Source: Phaeobacter sp. G2 (GTDB lineage Bacteria; Pseudomonadota; Alphaproteobacteria; Rhodobacterales; Rhodobacteraceae). From it: DNA of 64,000 nt. The notes below the pieces were generated by a model. That model was not told where the DNA came from. It saw nothing but the letters and a program-made list of their open reading frames with translations, and did no database searches. Numbering within the stretch: the first letter of the stretch is position 1; each line of letters begins with the position of its first letter. Shown here piece after piece: positions 27,192 to 35,679 of this stretch. Position numbers and translations under genes: made by a program. The stretch lies in contig CP104100.1 in NCBI GenBank assembly GCA_025163595.1, positions 3,782,001 to 3,846,000 of the forward strand, read 5' to 3'.

Positions 27192-27977
27192 ATGACAAGC
27201 GACGACAAGAAACCAACAACCAAGCGGCAGGTGCCTGCGGTCTCGCGCGCCCTTGCTATATTGAGATTTTTGGCCCGCTCGAATGAGCCGGTGGGCGTCA
27301 ATCCGATCGCAAGAGAGCTGGGGCTGATCCCCAGCACCTGCCTGCACATTTTGCGCGTTCTTGAAGAAGAGGGGCTGGTTGAATTCGATTCGAATCTGAA
27401 GCGCTACACGATTGGAATCGGTATTTTGCCCCTCGCTCGGGCGGCGCTTCAGCGCAATACGTTCTCGGTATTGATTCAGCCAAAACTTTCAGGGCTATCC
27501 GAAAAATTCGGTGTGACCGGTATTGCCACCCAACTGTCTGAACCGGGACAGATGGTGGTCATTGCCCTGTCGCAGTCCAACATTCCGTTCCGGCTGCAGG
27601 TGGATCTGGGCAGCCGCTTTCCCGCCCTGATCAGCGCTACAGGCCGCCTGTTCGCCGCCTTCAACGTAGAGGACGATGCCGAACTTACAGAGCGGTTTCA
27701 CAAGCTGACCTGGGATCACCCCCCCTCTCTCGAACAGTGGCGCGAAGAAGTCGTAAAGGCGCGCGAGCTTGGCTACGCGGTGGATCAGGGCAGCTATATT
27801 TCCGGCGTGACGGTTGTTGCCGTCCCCGTCTTTGGCGCCAGCCGCAAGATGACACGCTCGATCGTGGCAATTGGTATCAGCGAGCGCTTGCAGGACAAGC
27901 AAATCCCCAAATTGGTCAAATCCATGATGGCCATCCGGGAAGACATCGAAAAAATACAAATAGACACAGGGAGTTAG
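27192..27977 (+). CDS. IclR family transcriptional regulator
   Basis: A 261-residue regulator with an N-terminal winged helix (VPAVSRALAILRFLAR, GLIPSTCLHILRVLEEEGLV) and a C-terminal effector domain (about 90-255). The start at 27192 follows AGAGG. Divergent from the acyl-CoA synthetase operon and upstream of a thioesterase and a CoA-transferase gene, so it probably controls both arms in response to a pathway acid or CoA ester. Confidence 0.9.
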   Translation: MTSDDKKPTTKRQVPAVSRALAILRFLARSNEPVGVNPIARELGLIPSTCLHILRVLEEEGLVEFDSNLKRYTIGIGILPLARAALQRNTFSVLIQPKLSGLSEKFGVTGIATQLSEPGQMVVIALSQSNIPFRLQVDLGSRFPALISATGRLFAAFNVEDDAELTERFHKLTWDHPPSLEQWREEVVKARELGYAVDQGSYISGVTVVAVPVFGASRKMTRSIVAIGISERLQDKQIPKLVKSMMAIREDIEKIQIDTGS

Positions 27978-27980
27978 ATC

Positions 27981-28409
27981 GTGACGATACAAGACATCGC
28001 GACGCGAGAATGGCGAGAGATGAAGATTGACGGCTTTATGACGCTGATCGGGCCGCTGTTGCGCGCCAAGGATGCGGACCAGCAGTACCGGTATGCGCTG
28101 CAAACCAACGAGAGCCACAAGAACCATCTGGGAATTATTCACGGAGGGGTCCTTACCAGTCTTTTGGATCAGGTGATTGCGATTACCGCCTGGAATGCGG
28201 CAGACCGCCAGCCCACGGTGACAGTGCAAATGGAAACGCGGTTTCTGGGTGTCGCCCGCGCTAGAGATTTCCTGACACTCCAGCCCTCAATTCGTCAGGC
28301 GACGCGGTCTTTGGTGTTTGTCGATGCCGACATCACCTGTGACGACAGGCTGGTCGCCAGCGCCTCGGCAGTGATGAAAATTTCAAAGACATCGGGAGAG
28401 ACCCCATGA
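27981..28409 (+). CDS. PaaI-type hot-dog thioesterase
   Basis: A 142-residue protein starting with GTG at 27981, three bases after the IclR stop. The hot-dog motif HLGIIHGGVLTSLLDQ carries the HGG and the acidic residue typical of PaaI thioesterases. It may clear stalled CoA esters of the pathway. The stop overlaps the next start by 4 bases. Confidence 0.85.
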   Translation: MTIQDIATREWREMKIDGFMTLIGPLLRAKDADQQYRYALQTNESHKNHLGIIHGGVLTSLLDQVIAITAWNAADRQPTVTVQMETRFLGVARARDFLTLQPSIRQATRSLVFVDADITCDDRLVASASAVMKISKTSGETP

Positions 28410-29629
28410 GCGATAGCCAACAAAAAACCGCCGCAGGCCCGCTGGCAGGCATTAAAGTTCTCGACTTTTCACGCATTCTGTCTGGTCCTTATGCCAGCAT
28501 GGTTCTGGCGGACCTTGGCGCCGAAGTTATCAAGGTCGAACCGATCCTTTCCGGCGATGAGACCCGAAACTTCCCCCCGTTTCAAAACGGCATGAGCCAC
28601 TATTACATCGCACTCAATCGCAGCAAGAAAAGCATCTCACTAGATCTGAAATCACCCGAGGGCATGCAGATAGCCAAAGATCTGGCGCAGCAAAGCGACA
28701 TTGTTCTGGAAAATTTCCGCCCCGGTGTGATGGATCGGCTGGGCCTGGGGTACGACACCCTGCGGAGCGAAAATGAACGGCTGCTCTATTGTTCAATCAC
28801 TGGCTTTGGCGCCAACAGCCCGCACGGCGACAAACCCGCGTTTGACATCGTAGCGCAGGCGCTGTCCGGCGTTATGAGCGTCAATTGCGAACCCGGCCAG
28901 GCACCAAATAAACTCGGCATTCCCCTTGGCGATATGGCTGGCAGTATATTTTCGGTATTTGGTCTGCTCGCAGCCCTGCACGAGCGCAACGCCACGGGGC
29001 GCGGCAAACATATCGAAGTCGCCATGCTCGACAGCCTGATCGCGTTGCAGGGGTATCTGTCGCAAATCTATTTTGTCACCGGACAAAGCCCGCAGCCGGT
29101 CGGCACACAGCATCCCAGCATTGTGCCCTATGGATCGTTCCCAACCTCAGACGGGCACGTCATCGTGGCCTGCTTGACCGAACGTTTCTGGCACAACTTT
29201 GCCCGCAGTCTGGACCGCGAGGACCTGATAAAGGACCCTCGCTTTGCGCTGTATGACGCGCGGCTTGCCAACCGCGACGCGCTACACCCCATCATCCATG
29301 CGCGGATGACCAAAGACACCACTGCTTACTGGCTGCAAAGACTGGAAGAGTTCGACGTGCCGAGCGCGCCGATCCTGTCCATCGGCGAGGCGCTTGAACA
29401 AGACCATGCTGCCAAACAAGGGCTTGTCGAAGAAATCACACATCCGGAAATCGGCGATATGAAATTGGTTCGCGGCCCAATCCGGTTCGATGGTGTCGGT
29501 CCGGCCAAAGCCACCGCGCCGTCCATGCTAGGGGAAAACACCTTTGACGTCTTGTCCAACCAATTGGGCCTGCAGACAGCGGACGTTCAGAAACTGGTTG
29601 CGAAAGGGGTGGTGAAAGGCCTGCCCTGA
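28406..29629 (+). CDS. family III (CaiB/BaiF) CoA-transferase
   Basis: A 407-residue protein with the family opening AGIKVLDFSRILSGPYASM, ADLGAEVIKVEP, LDLKSPEGMQIAKDL and the conserved aspartate region PLGDMAGSIFSVFG (about 172-185). Moves CoA between carboxylic acids, so it could activate the imported acid in parallel with the acyl-CoA synthetase. Coupled to the thioesterase gene by ATGA. Confidence 0.9.
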   Translation: MSDSQQKTAAGPLAGIKVLDFSRILSGPYASMVLADLGAEVIKVEPILSGDETRNFPPFQNGMSHYYIALNRSKKSISLDLKSPEGMQIAKDLAQQSDIVLENFRPGVMDRLGLGYDTLRSENERLLYCSITGFGANSPHGDKPAFDIVAQALSGVMSVNCEPGQAPNKLGIPLGDMAGSIFSVFGLLAALHERNATGRGKHIEVAMLDSLIALQGYLSQIYFVTGQSPQPVGTQHPSIVPYGSFPTSDGHVIVACLTERFWHNFARSLDREDLIKDPRFALYDARLANRDALHPIIHARMTKDTTAYWLQRLEEFDVPSAPILSIGEALEQDHAAKQGLVEEITHPEIGDMKLVRGPIRFDGVGPAKATAPSMLGENTFDVLSNQLGLQTADVQKLVAKGVVKGLP

Positions 29630-29637
29630 GGCAGGCC
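29618..29637 (+). terminator. hairpin overlapping the CoA-transferase stop
   Basis: GGCCTGCC, loop CTGA, GGCAGGCC: a perfect 8-bp stem whose loop contains the stop codon. No T-run follows, so it may be an intrinsic terminator of weak type or an mRNA 3' end stabiliser. Confidence 0.5.
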
Positions 29638-30505
29638 CCCAGGGGCGACAGATGTGTCCAAAGCTGTCGTGCGAGCGGTGTTAGCCGACCCAAACAGCTT
29701 GAAGGGAGTTCAACGGAAGCCAGCTATTTTTTTACATGCGTTGGTTTCCGCAGATTGGCGGCGACCTTCGCCGGATGCGAAGTCGCTGCGCCGCTGCCCG
29801 CGCCGCTCCCACTCGCGACCAACGAAGAAAGTTGCACGGATCATATGCGCCAGCGCGATCGTCATCTGATCGTGGCTGGAAAGGTGGAGATCGTCGTTAC
29901 GACAGCGATCCCTCGCGAGATGGTTGAAACCAACTGGGCAATTGCCCGCGTGGTGACGTCTCCTTTTCTATGTGTGAACCTCAAACGCCTCATAAAGCTG
30001 AGCCCTAACACAAGGGACCTGGCGGGTGAGGCGACTCGTAAGCTGAAAATTCACGTCGGTTCGTCCATGCGCGGCGCACTCTTGCGAATTCATGTCTTTG
30101 CCAGTGGAGACGTTCACACTGGGGGATAGGCACTATCGCTGGCCCATCCCGCCGACACTGTGGATGCCGCCGCAAAGCAATTCAGATGTGGCTCAGGTTG
30201 AGCCTCATTCATAGGAGATCGAGAAGCTTCTTTGAACTTGGACAAAAGCTACACCGCAGAACTGCTGAAGTTTTCCAAGGACCGGTTTGAGCCGTTTGTA
30301 CCTTAGCCGGTCCTGCCGCGGTCCCAGCATGGTATAGACGCTTTCCGTGCATCGTCGTCTTTAAGATCTAACCAAGCATGACATTGAAAAGGAGGGGACG
30401 AACTGGATATTCGCGGTCTGCCCATAGTCATCCGGTTCGCGGCGATCAGGCAAGTTTATGACGTAAAAGCCAATTTCGTTTGACGTTCCATAGAGGGGGG
30501 GGCAG
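29638..30505. other. 868-bp stretch without a convincing gene, next to tRNA-Arg
   Basis: Open frames here (for example 29755-30129, plus strand) have no recognisable domain, no good ribosome site and arginine-rich, out-of-frame-looking composition. The stretch lies at the 3' side of the tRNA-Arg gene, where integrative elements usually insert, but no integrase or tRNA-end repeat is seen. Probably decayed sequence. Confidence 0.45.
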
Positions 30506-30582
30506 TGGCGGACCGAGGAGGATTCGAACCCCCGACCCCCTGATTCGTAGTCAGGTACTCTATCCAGCTGAGCTATCGGTCC
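30506..30582 (-). tRNA. tRNA-Arg (anticodon ACG)
   Basis: 77 nt including encoded CCA. The acceptor arms GGACCGA and TCGGTCC, D-arm AGCTCAGCTGGATAGAG, anticodon loop CTACGAA (anticodon ACG) between CCTGA and TCAGG, and T-arm GGTTCGAATCC are all present. The ACG wobble base is expected to be edited to inosine. Identical to the copy 179 bp away. Confidence 0.97.
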
Positions 30583-30684
30583 ACTGCGTCAGGATTTAAG
30601 GCTCCTGCCCTGGAGAAGCAAGCCAAATTACGGCGGGCTCCCTAACCTTCCCAAAACATCCCCAATCGGGGTGAATTGAAATAG

Positions 30685-30761
30685 TGGCGGACCGAGGAGG
30701 ATTCGAACCCCCGACCCCCTGATTCGTAGTCAGGTACTCTATCCAGCTGAGCTATCGGTCC
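30685..30761 (-). tRNA. tRNA-Arg (anticodon ACG), second copy
   Basis: Same 77-nt sequence as the gene at 30506-30582, CCA encoded, with only a few identical bases beyond the ends. The pair is a tandem duplication and is probably one transcript reading right to left. Confidence 0.97.
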
Positions 30762-30870
30762 ACTGCGGCGGGGTTTAGTCCTAGGGGATGGGGCGCGCAA
30801 CCCCAAAAACAAATAAGTTCCGGTCTTTTTGATCTCCTGCTTTTTGACAGCAAGAGGCACAGCTTGCAGG

Positions 30871-32256
30871 TCACAGGGTTCCATCGCCTTTTGGCAGATG
30901 TATCTCAAACCTGCTGCCCTCGGGGCCTGTCTCGCTGAGCGTCACCGAACCGCCGTGCCCTTTGATCAGCTCTGCGGCAATCGCCAGGCCCAGACCACTG
31001 CCGCCTTTGCGCACGCTGCCCTGGAACGGCGTAAATAGATTCTCATGGGCCCGCTTGGGCAACCCCGGGCCGGTATCAGACACAGTGATCCACCAGGCAT
31101 CCCCATCGTCTCTTGCGGCAATTGTCACGCTGCCGGTTTTTCCGGTGGCAACAATAGCCTGCCGCGCATTGCGCACCAAATTCATAACAACCCGAAACAA
31201 CTGCTCTGAATCACCACGTATCATCATCCCCTTGGGCACCGCATTGACCAGATCAACCGCAACCTCTGCCGGGGCCAGCAATTCGCTCTCAACGATGTCT
31301 TCGACGAGCTCGCATAACGCCACATGGGAAAAGGTTGGAGCCGGCTCTTCGGCGCGACCAAAGGCCAGGGTGCCTTCGCATAGGGACACGGCGCGGGTGA
31401 TGGAATTCACCAGCTTGGGGGCCAGCCGCCGCACCAGAGGGTCTTCGCTCATCTCGATGCGGTCGGTGAACAGCTGCGCCGAGGTCAGGATATTGCGCAG
31501 ATCATGGCTGATCTTGGCCACGGCGCCCCCCAGTTGCGCCAGCCTTTCCCGTTGCCGCAGCGCCTGGGTCAGCTCTGTCTGCAGCTTTTGTAGCGCTTCC
31601 TCTGCTTCACGCAGCTCAATTACCCCGGCATTGGGTTGGATGATGCCGCGGGCATCCTCGGGCGCGGCGGCATAGCGTTGCATATAGCCAACAACCCCCT
31701 TGATGGGCCGCACCAGGAACACCCGCACCGCCGCAAACAGCAACAGGGCTGTAAAGATCGAAATCACCGCAGACAGCAACAGGACCCGCACTCCGTAGTC
31801 GATCATCGCCATCCTCAGCGGTGCGGTCTCGATAGTGATTTCAATCAACAGCCCCGCGTCGCGCACCGGCGCCCCGATCACCCGGATGATTCTATTGGCT
31901 GGACTGGCCAACTGGCGAAAGGCATCGCCAATCAGAGTCACTGCGCTGGCCATCCGCAAATCATAGGTGCCCGCAATCGGCTGCGGGATCGGCGAAGACA
32001 ACATCAGCTGGCGCACCTCATCGCGGCGCAACACCACGTTATAGACCCCGGCATTCTGCAGCAGCTCCGATTCAAGATCGGTGTCCAGCATGTCATCCGC
32101 AAGCAGCACCAAGGAGGCAATCTGCGCCCGCTCCAGGCGCTCGGCAAGATAATCGAGCCGGAAACGGGAAATAGACGGCACGAAGATCAGAATTTCGGCC
32201 AGCATCACAAAAACAATGGTCAGGACCAGGAACCTGCCTGAAAGCGAATTCAGCAT
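30871..32256 (-). CDS. orphan sensor histidine kinase
   Basis: A 461-residue kinase. Two membrane helices (about 8-30 and 175-200) flank a periplasmic sensor of about 145 residues. A HAMP-like linker and helix lead to the H-box KISHDLRNILTSAQL (about 256), N-box NLVRNARQAI, G1 DTGPGLP and G2 GGSGLGLAIA. No response regulator gene lies beside it, so its partner is elsewhere. It may share a transcript direction with the downstream tRNA genes but is not their neighbour in function. Confidence 0.9.
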   Translation of the reverse strand: MLNSLSGRFLVLTIVFVMLAEILIFVPSISRFRLDYLAERLERAQIASLVLLADDMLDTDLESELLQNAGVYNVVLRRDEVRQLMLSSPIPQPIAGTYDLRMASAVTLIGDAFRQLASPANRIIRVIGAPVRDAGLLIEITIETAPLRMAMIDYGVRVLLLSAVISIFTALLLFAAVRVFLVRPIKGVVGYMQRYAAAPEDARGIIQPNAGVIELREAEEALQKLQTELTQALRQRERLAQLGGAVAKISHDLRNILTSAQLFTDRIEMSEDPLVRRLAPKLVNSITRAVSLCEGTLAFGRAEEPAPTFSHVALCELVEDIVESELLAPAEVAVDLVNAVPKGMMIRGDSEQLFRVVMNLVRNARQAIVATGKTGSVTIAARDDGDAWWITVSDTGPGLPKRAHENLFTPFQGSVRKGGSGLGLAIAAELIKGHGGSVTLSETGPEGSRFEIHLPKGDGTL

Positions 32257-32271
32257 AGAGCCCTTTCCAGC

Positions 32272-33705
32272 TTAGGGAATCCAGCGCTGCACAAATTGCA
32301 CCGCTCGTTTGACCAATTGGCTCTCAAAGAGCCGGGGTGAGAAATAGGCTCCGGCAACACGTTTGTTGATTTCCCCAATAGAAGGATAGGGCGCAACCAT
32401 CGCCGCAATCTGACTCATCTTGAGCCTATTGGCCAGCGCCAGCGACCACAAGGATATCAATTCACCCGCCTGGTGGCCCACAATTGTCGCCCCGACAGGC
32501 CGCCCCTTGACCACCATCACCTTGATAAAGCCCTTGGTTTTCAACTCCGCCAAAGCGCGGTCATTGTGGTGGAACTCAAACCGGGCCAGCTCTAGCCTGT
32601 CGCCATACTGGGCGCGGGCCTCTGCTTCGGTCAGCCCAACCTGCGCCAATTCCGGGTCGGTATAGGTGGCGCGCGGGATATGCAGCTCCTGCGCCTTGGA
32701 AGGCAGACCAAACAGGGCCGAGCGGATGATAACCCCGGCATGATAGCCCGCCACATGGGTAAATTGCAGCCCGCCAGCTACGTCACCAATGGCATAGACC
32801 CGCTTGTTGCTGGTGCGCAAAGACGCATCCACCTCGATGCCTGTTCGGCTCGGCGCAATGCCGCCGGCCTTGAGGTTCAACCGCTCCACGTTGCTTTTAC
32901 GCCCTACGGCCATCAACAAGTGTGAGCCCGCAAAGCTGCGCCCATCCTTGGTCTTCACCTCAATAGCACCGCCCCTCCCAGTGATCTCGGCGGCCAGGGC
33001 ATCCTCGGCGATCTCGACACCCTCAGAACGCAAAGCCTGCAAAACAATGGCGGCGGCCTCGGGGTCGTCACGGCCCAGCGCCTTGGCACCTTCGATCACC
33101 GTCACCTTGCAGCCCAGACGGATATGCGCCTGCGCCATTTCCATGCCGATAGGTCCGCCGCCAATAATCAGCAGATGCTCTGGGCGCTCGCGCAGATCAA
33201 ACAGCGTCTCGTTGGTTTCATAGGGCACGCTCTCCAGCCCGGGTACCGGCGGCACCAGCGGCGATGACCCGGTGGCAATCACCACCCGGCGGGCGCGAAT
33301 GATATGATCACCGGCCTGCACCTCGGTGGGTGAGATAAAGGCACCAAATTCGCGGATGACCCGCACCCCGAACCCTTCAAAACGTTCCGGACTATCCATC
33401 GGCGCGATGGTTTCTATGGTGTTTTGAACATGGGCCTTGGCGGCGGCGTAATCCACCAGCGGTGCATGATCCGCAATGCCAAAGGCCGCCGCATGGCTCT
33501 GCCCATAGGCCACCTTGGCACTGGCCAGCAGCGCCTTTGAGGGCACACAGCCATAGTTCAGGCAATCACCGCCCATCTTATGACCTTCCAGCAGCACCAC
33601 AGAGGCCCCCATCTGGCTGGCCCCGGCCGCAACCGATAGCCCACCAGAGCCAGCCCCAATGACAAGCAGATCACATCTTATCGGGGTCTGAGAGGTCGGG
33701 CTCAT
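32272..33705 (-). CDS. FAD-dependent disulfide oxidoreductase, mercuric reductase-like
   Basis: A 477-residue class I pyridine-nucleotide disulfide oxidoreductase: FAD-binding GAGSGGLSVAAGASQMG, redox pair in GGDCLNYGCVPSKALL, NAD(P)-binding GGGPIGMEMAQAHIRLG, and a C-terminal dimer domain that lacks the HxxxxE pair seen by eye in lipoamide dehydrogenase. No N-terminal metal-binding domain and no paired vicinal cysteines at the C-terminus, so mercury reduction is doubtful. It is 3 bp from a TVP38-family gene; the pair is common in bacteria and is thought to act together on an unknown membrane-linked substrate. Confidence 0.85.
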   Translation of the reverse strand: MSPTSQTPIRCDLLVIGAGSGGLSVAAGASQMGASVVLLEGHKMGGDCLNYGCVPSKALLASAKVAYGQSHAAAFGIADHAPLVDYAAAKAHVQNTIETIAPMDSPERFEGFGVRVIREFGAFISPTEVQAGDHIIRARRVVIATGSSPLVPPVPGLESVPYETNETLFDLRERPEHLLIIGGGPIGMEMAQAHIRLGCKVTVIEGAKALGRDDPEAAAIVLQALRSEGVEIAEDALAAEITGRGGAIEVKTKDGRSFAGSHLLMAVGRKSNVERLNLKAGGIAPSRTGIEVDASLRTSNKRVYAIGDVAGGLQFTHVAGYHAGVIIRSALFGLPSKAQELHIPRATYTDPELAQVGLTEAEARAQYGDRLELARFEFHHNDRALAELKTKGFIKVMVVKGRPVGATIVGHQAGELISLWSLALANRLKMSQIAAMVAPYPSIGEINKRVAGAYFSPRLFESQLVKRAVQFVQRWIP

Positions 33706-33708
33706 GGC

Positions 33709-34434
33709 TCAGCTCGCTTTCTTCTTAGGCCGCAGGGCTTTTACGATGATCGGCATGGCAGCCAGCACACAGAGCCCCAGCAGCGGAGCAATTACATGAG
33801 GTTCCCACAATAGGGACAGATCAGGGTCTTCGCCCCGGTCAAACACCTCGCCAACTCCAACGCCGATCCAGGTAAAGACAATGGCCCCCGGAATGATACC
33901 CAGGGCCGTGGTCCACAGGAAGTTGCCAAACCGCACGCCCACCAGCGCCGGCAGCAGGTTGGCGACAAAAAACGGCACCGCAGGCACCAGGCGCAGCAAC
34001 AGCAGGACTTCGATCTCATTTTGGCGCAACGCGTTCTTCAGCATCTGCACCCGGCCTTCCGCCGCTTCCAGCTTGGAGGTCAGCATCTCCCCCAGGCCCA
34101 GCCGCGCCGCCAAAAAGATGCCACTGGCACCGATAGTGGCCGCCAGAACGTTCAGAGCTGTCCCGGTTGCCAGTCCAAACAGAAAGCCGCCCGTGACCGA
34201 CGCCACCGCAGCGCCGGGCAGCGAAAACACAACAATCAGAATGTAGATGCCGACAAACAGCGCCACCAGCCCCAGGAAGTTCTGATCGCGAAACGCCATC
34301 AATACCTCGCGGTTATCGCGCAGCGTGTCAAAGCTCAGGTGATCTTTGAGCGTTGCAGCCCCGATCAAAGCGATCACGACCACGGCAATCAAGGGAAGGT
34401 GACGGGCTAGCCCGCGTTTTGGCGTCTCGGTCAT
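33709..34434 (-). CDS. TVP38/TMEM64 (VTT domain) membrane protein
   Basis: A 241-residue DedA-like membrane protein with about five or six helices and the VTT-domain landmarks FSLPGAAVASVTGGFLFG, ARLGLGEML and LRLVPAVPFFVANLLPALVG. First gene of a two-gene operon with the flavin disulfide reductase. Function in this pair unknown; related proteins have scramblase or transport roles. Confidence 0.85.
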   Translation of the reverse strand: MTETPKRGLARHLPLIAVVVIALIGAATLKDHLSFDTLRDNREVLMAFRDQNFLGLVALFVGIYILIVVFSLPGAAVASVTGGFLFGLATGTALNVLAATIGASGIFLAARLGLGEMLTSKLEAAEGRVQMLKNALRQNEIEVLLLLRLVPAVPFFVANLLPALVGVRFGNFLWTTALGIIPGAIVFTWIGVGVGEVFDRGEDPDLSLLWEPHVIAPLLGLCVLAAMPIIVKALRPKKKAS

Positions 34435-34680
34435 CTTTCTCTATCTCTCTTGGCCACTCTCAGCCTGGCTTGGGGGTTGAACTAGGGTGCTACGCTTAAA
34501 CTATAACTGCTGCGAGAGCGAACGGGGGCTTATCACGCGGCCTTGATCTGGTAGGCTGTTTTTGTGAGGAATCACGCATTTGCCTAGAGGTATTGAAACA
34601 ATGCCTGGACTATATCGCGCTCTTTCTGGCGGTTTTTGACAGAAATATCACCCCGAGCTGCCAAAAAACCGGCTCAGCGT
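34435..34680. other. intergenic DNA upstream of rpmH
   Basis: No gene seen. Divergent promoter space between the TVP38 gene and rpmH; a second TTGACA occurs at 34636-34641 without a clear -10. Confidence 0.5.
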
Positions 34681-34709
34681 TTGACTTGCCAGAGAATCCC
34701 TTCTAAAGA
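34681..34709 (+). promoter_or_regulatory. putative sigma-70 promoter of rpmH-rnpA
   Basis: TTGACT (34681-34686) and TAAAGA (34704-34709) with a 17-bp spacer, about 69 bp upstream of rpmH. The -35 is near-consensus, the -10 weak. Confidence 0.5.
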
Positions 34710-34777
34710 CCGGGCTTCGAGATAGACACCACGGGTAGCGATTCCGCTTTGCCCTGTAGAAATTGGAGACCGGAGCG

Positions 34778-34912
34778 ATGAAACGCACCTTTCAGCCCTC
34801 GAACCTGGTTCGTAAACGTCGCCACGGTTTTCGTGCGCGCATGGCCACCAAGGCAGGCCGTAAGATCCTTAACGCACGCCGCGCACGTGGCCGCAAGGAG
34901 CTGAGCGCATAA
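34778..34912 (+). CDS. rpmH: 50S ribosomal protein L34
   Basis: A 44-residue basic protein starting [20 protein letters not shown] and ending in RGRKELSA, as L34 always does. GGAGACCGGAGCG upstream gives a ribosome site. It is followed by rnpA, the usual bacterial arrangement. Confidence 0.98.
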   Translation: MKRTFQPSNLVRKRRHGFRARMATKAGRKILNARRARGRKELSA

Positions 34913-34938
34913 GCGCGACGCCCCAAGGATTGACAGAT

Positions 34939-35379
34939 ATGACACCGCCGAAGGCCCCACAGGACAGCTCAGCTGCCGTCGGGAACCAGCCTTCGGCGGT
35001 TTCTGTTTGTGAGACGGCAGCCCAAAGGCCTCCGAAACTGCCGCCATTGGTGGTTTTGGCTAAGCGCAGCGCGTTCCTCGCCGCTGCCCGCGCCCGCCGT
35101 CAGGGCACCAAAAGCATGATGGTGCAGGGCCGCAAGCGCAAAGAGGGCGAGGCCGATGGTTTTCGCGTCGGCTTTACCTGTTCCAAAAAGGTTGGCAATG
35201 CGGTGGCACGCAACCGCGCCAAACGGCGCCTGCGCGAAGCTGCGCGCCATGTTCTACCCGGTATTGGCCGCGATGGCTGGGACTATGTGTTGATCGGCCG
35301 TGCCGAAGTGACCGCCAATCGCGGCTTTGAAGATCTCAAGCGCGATCTGGCCTATGCGATCAAAAAGATCCACGGATGA
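34939..35379 (+). CDS. rnpA: ribonuclease P protein component
   Basis: Protein subunit of RNase P, which trims the 5' ends of tRNAs. Start at the ATG at 34939 is preferred over a TTG three codons earlier. The conserved RNR motif reads NAVARNRAKRRLREAAR (about 91-107). The N-terminal 35 residues before VVLAKRSAFLAA are a low-complexity extension. Lies 26 bp after rpmH. Confidence 0.95.
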   Translation: MTPPKAPQDSSAAVGNQPSAVSVCETAAQRPPKLPPLVVLAKRSAFLAAARARRQGTKSMMVQGRKRKEGEADGFRVGFTCSKKVGNAVARNRAKRRLREAARHVLPGIGRDGWDYVLIGRAEVTANRGFEDLKRDLAYAIKKIHG

Positions 35380-35416
35380 TCTTCTCTCACCGCGACGCTG
35401 AGCCTATCTTAGCGCC

Positions 35417-35674
35417 ATGACACCGCTCGCCCATATCCTCGCCCTGCCGGTCCGCGCCTATCGGTTGCTCTTTTCGCCCTGGGTCGGGTTTAACTGCCGC
35501 TATCAGCCAACCTGTTCCGCCTATTCGCTTGAAGCCTTTGAAAAACATGGTGCTATCAAAGGCGCCTACCTGACGGTCCGCCGCATCGGTCGCTGCCACC
35601 CCCTGGGGGGGAATGGCTATGATCCGGTTCCAGGGAGTGACCCGGAGCACGACAAACTGCTTCAGGAAAAGTAG
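35417..35674 (+). CDS. yidD: membrane protein insertion efficiency factor YidD
   Basis: An 85-residue YidD protein with YRLLFSPWVGFNCRYQPTCS, YSLEAFEKHGAIKG and RIGRCHPLGGNGYDPVP. It assists the YidC insertase encoded 3.4 kb downstream. In many genomes yidD sits directly between rnpA and yidC; here four genes intervene. Confidence 0.96.
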   Translation: MTPLAHILALPVRAYRLLFSPWVGFNCRYQPTCSAYSLEAFEKHGAIKGAYLTVRRIGRCHPLGGNGYDPVPGSDPEHDKLLQEK

Positions 35675-35679
35675 CCCAG

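Noticed and set aside
27169..30400. A shared string ATGACATTGAAAAG near 27169 and near 30378
   Set aside because: A match of about 14 bases in 64 kb is expected by chance, and the flanks do not match.
29638..30505. Prophage or genomic island at the tRNA-Arg
   Set aside because: No integrase, no phage gene and no tRNA-end repeat; only the position is suggestive, kept as a finding with low weight.
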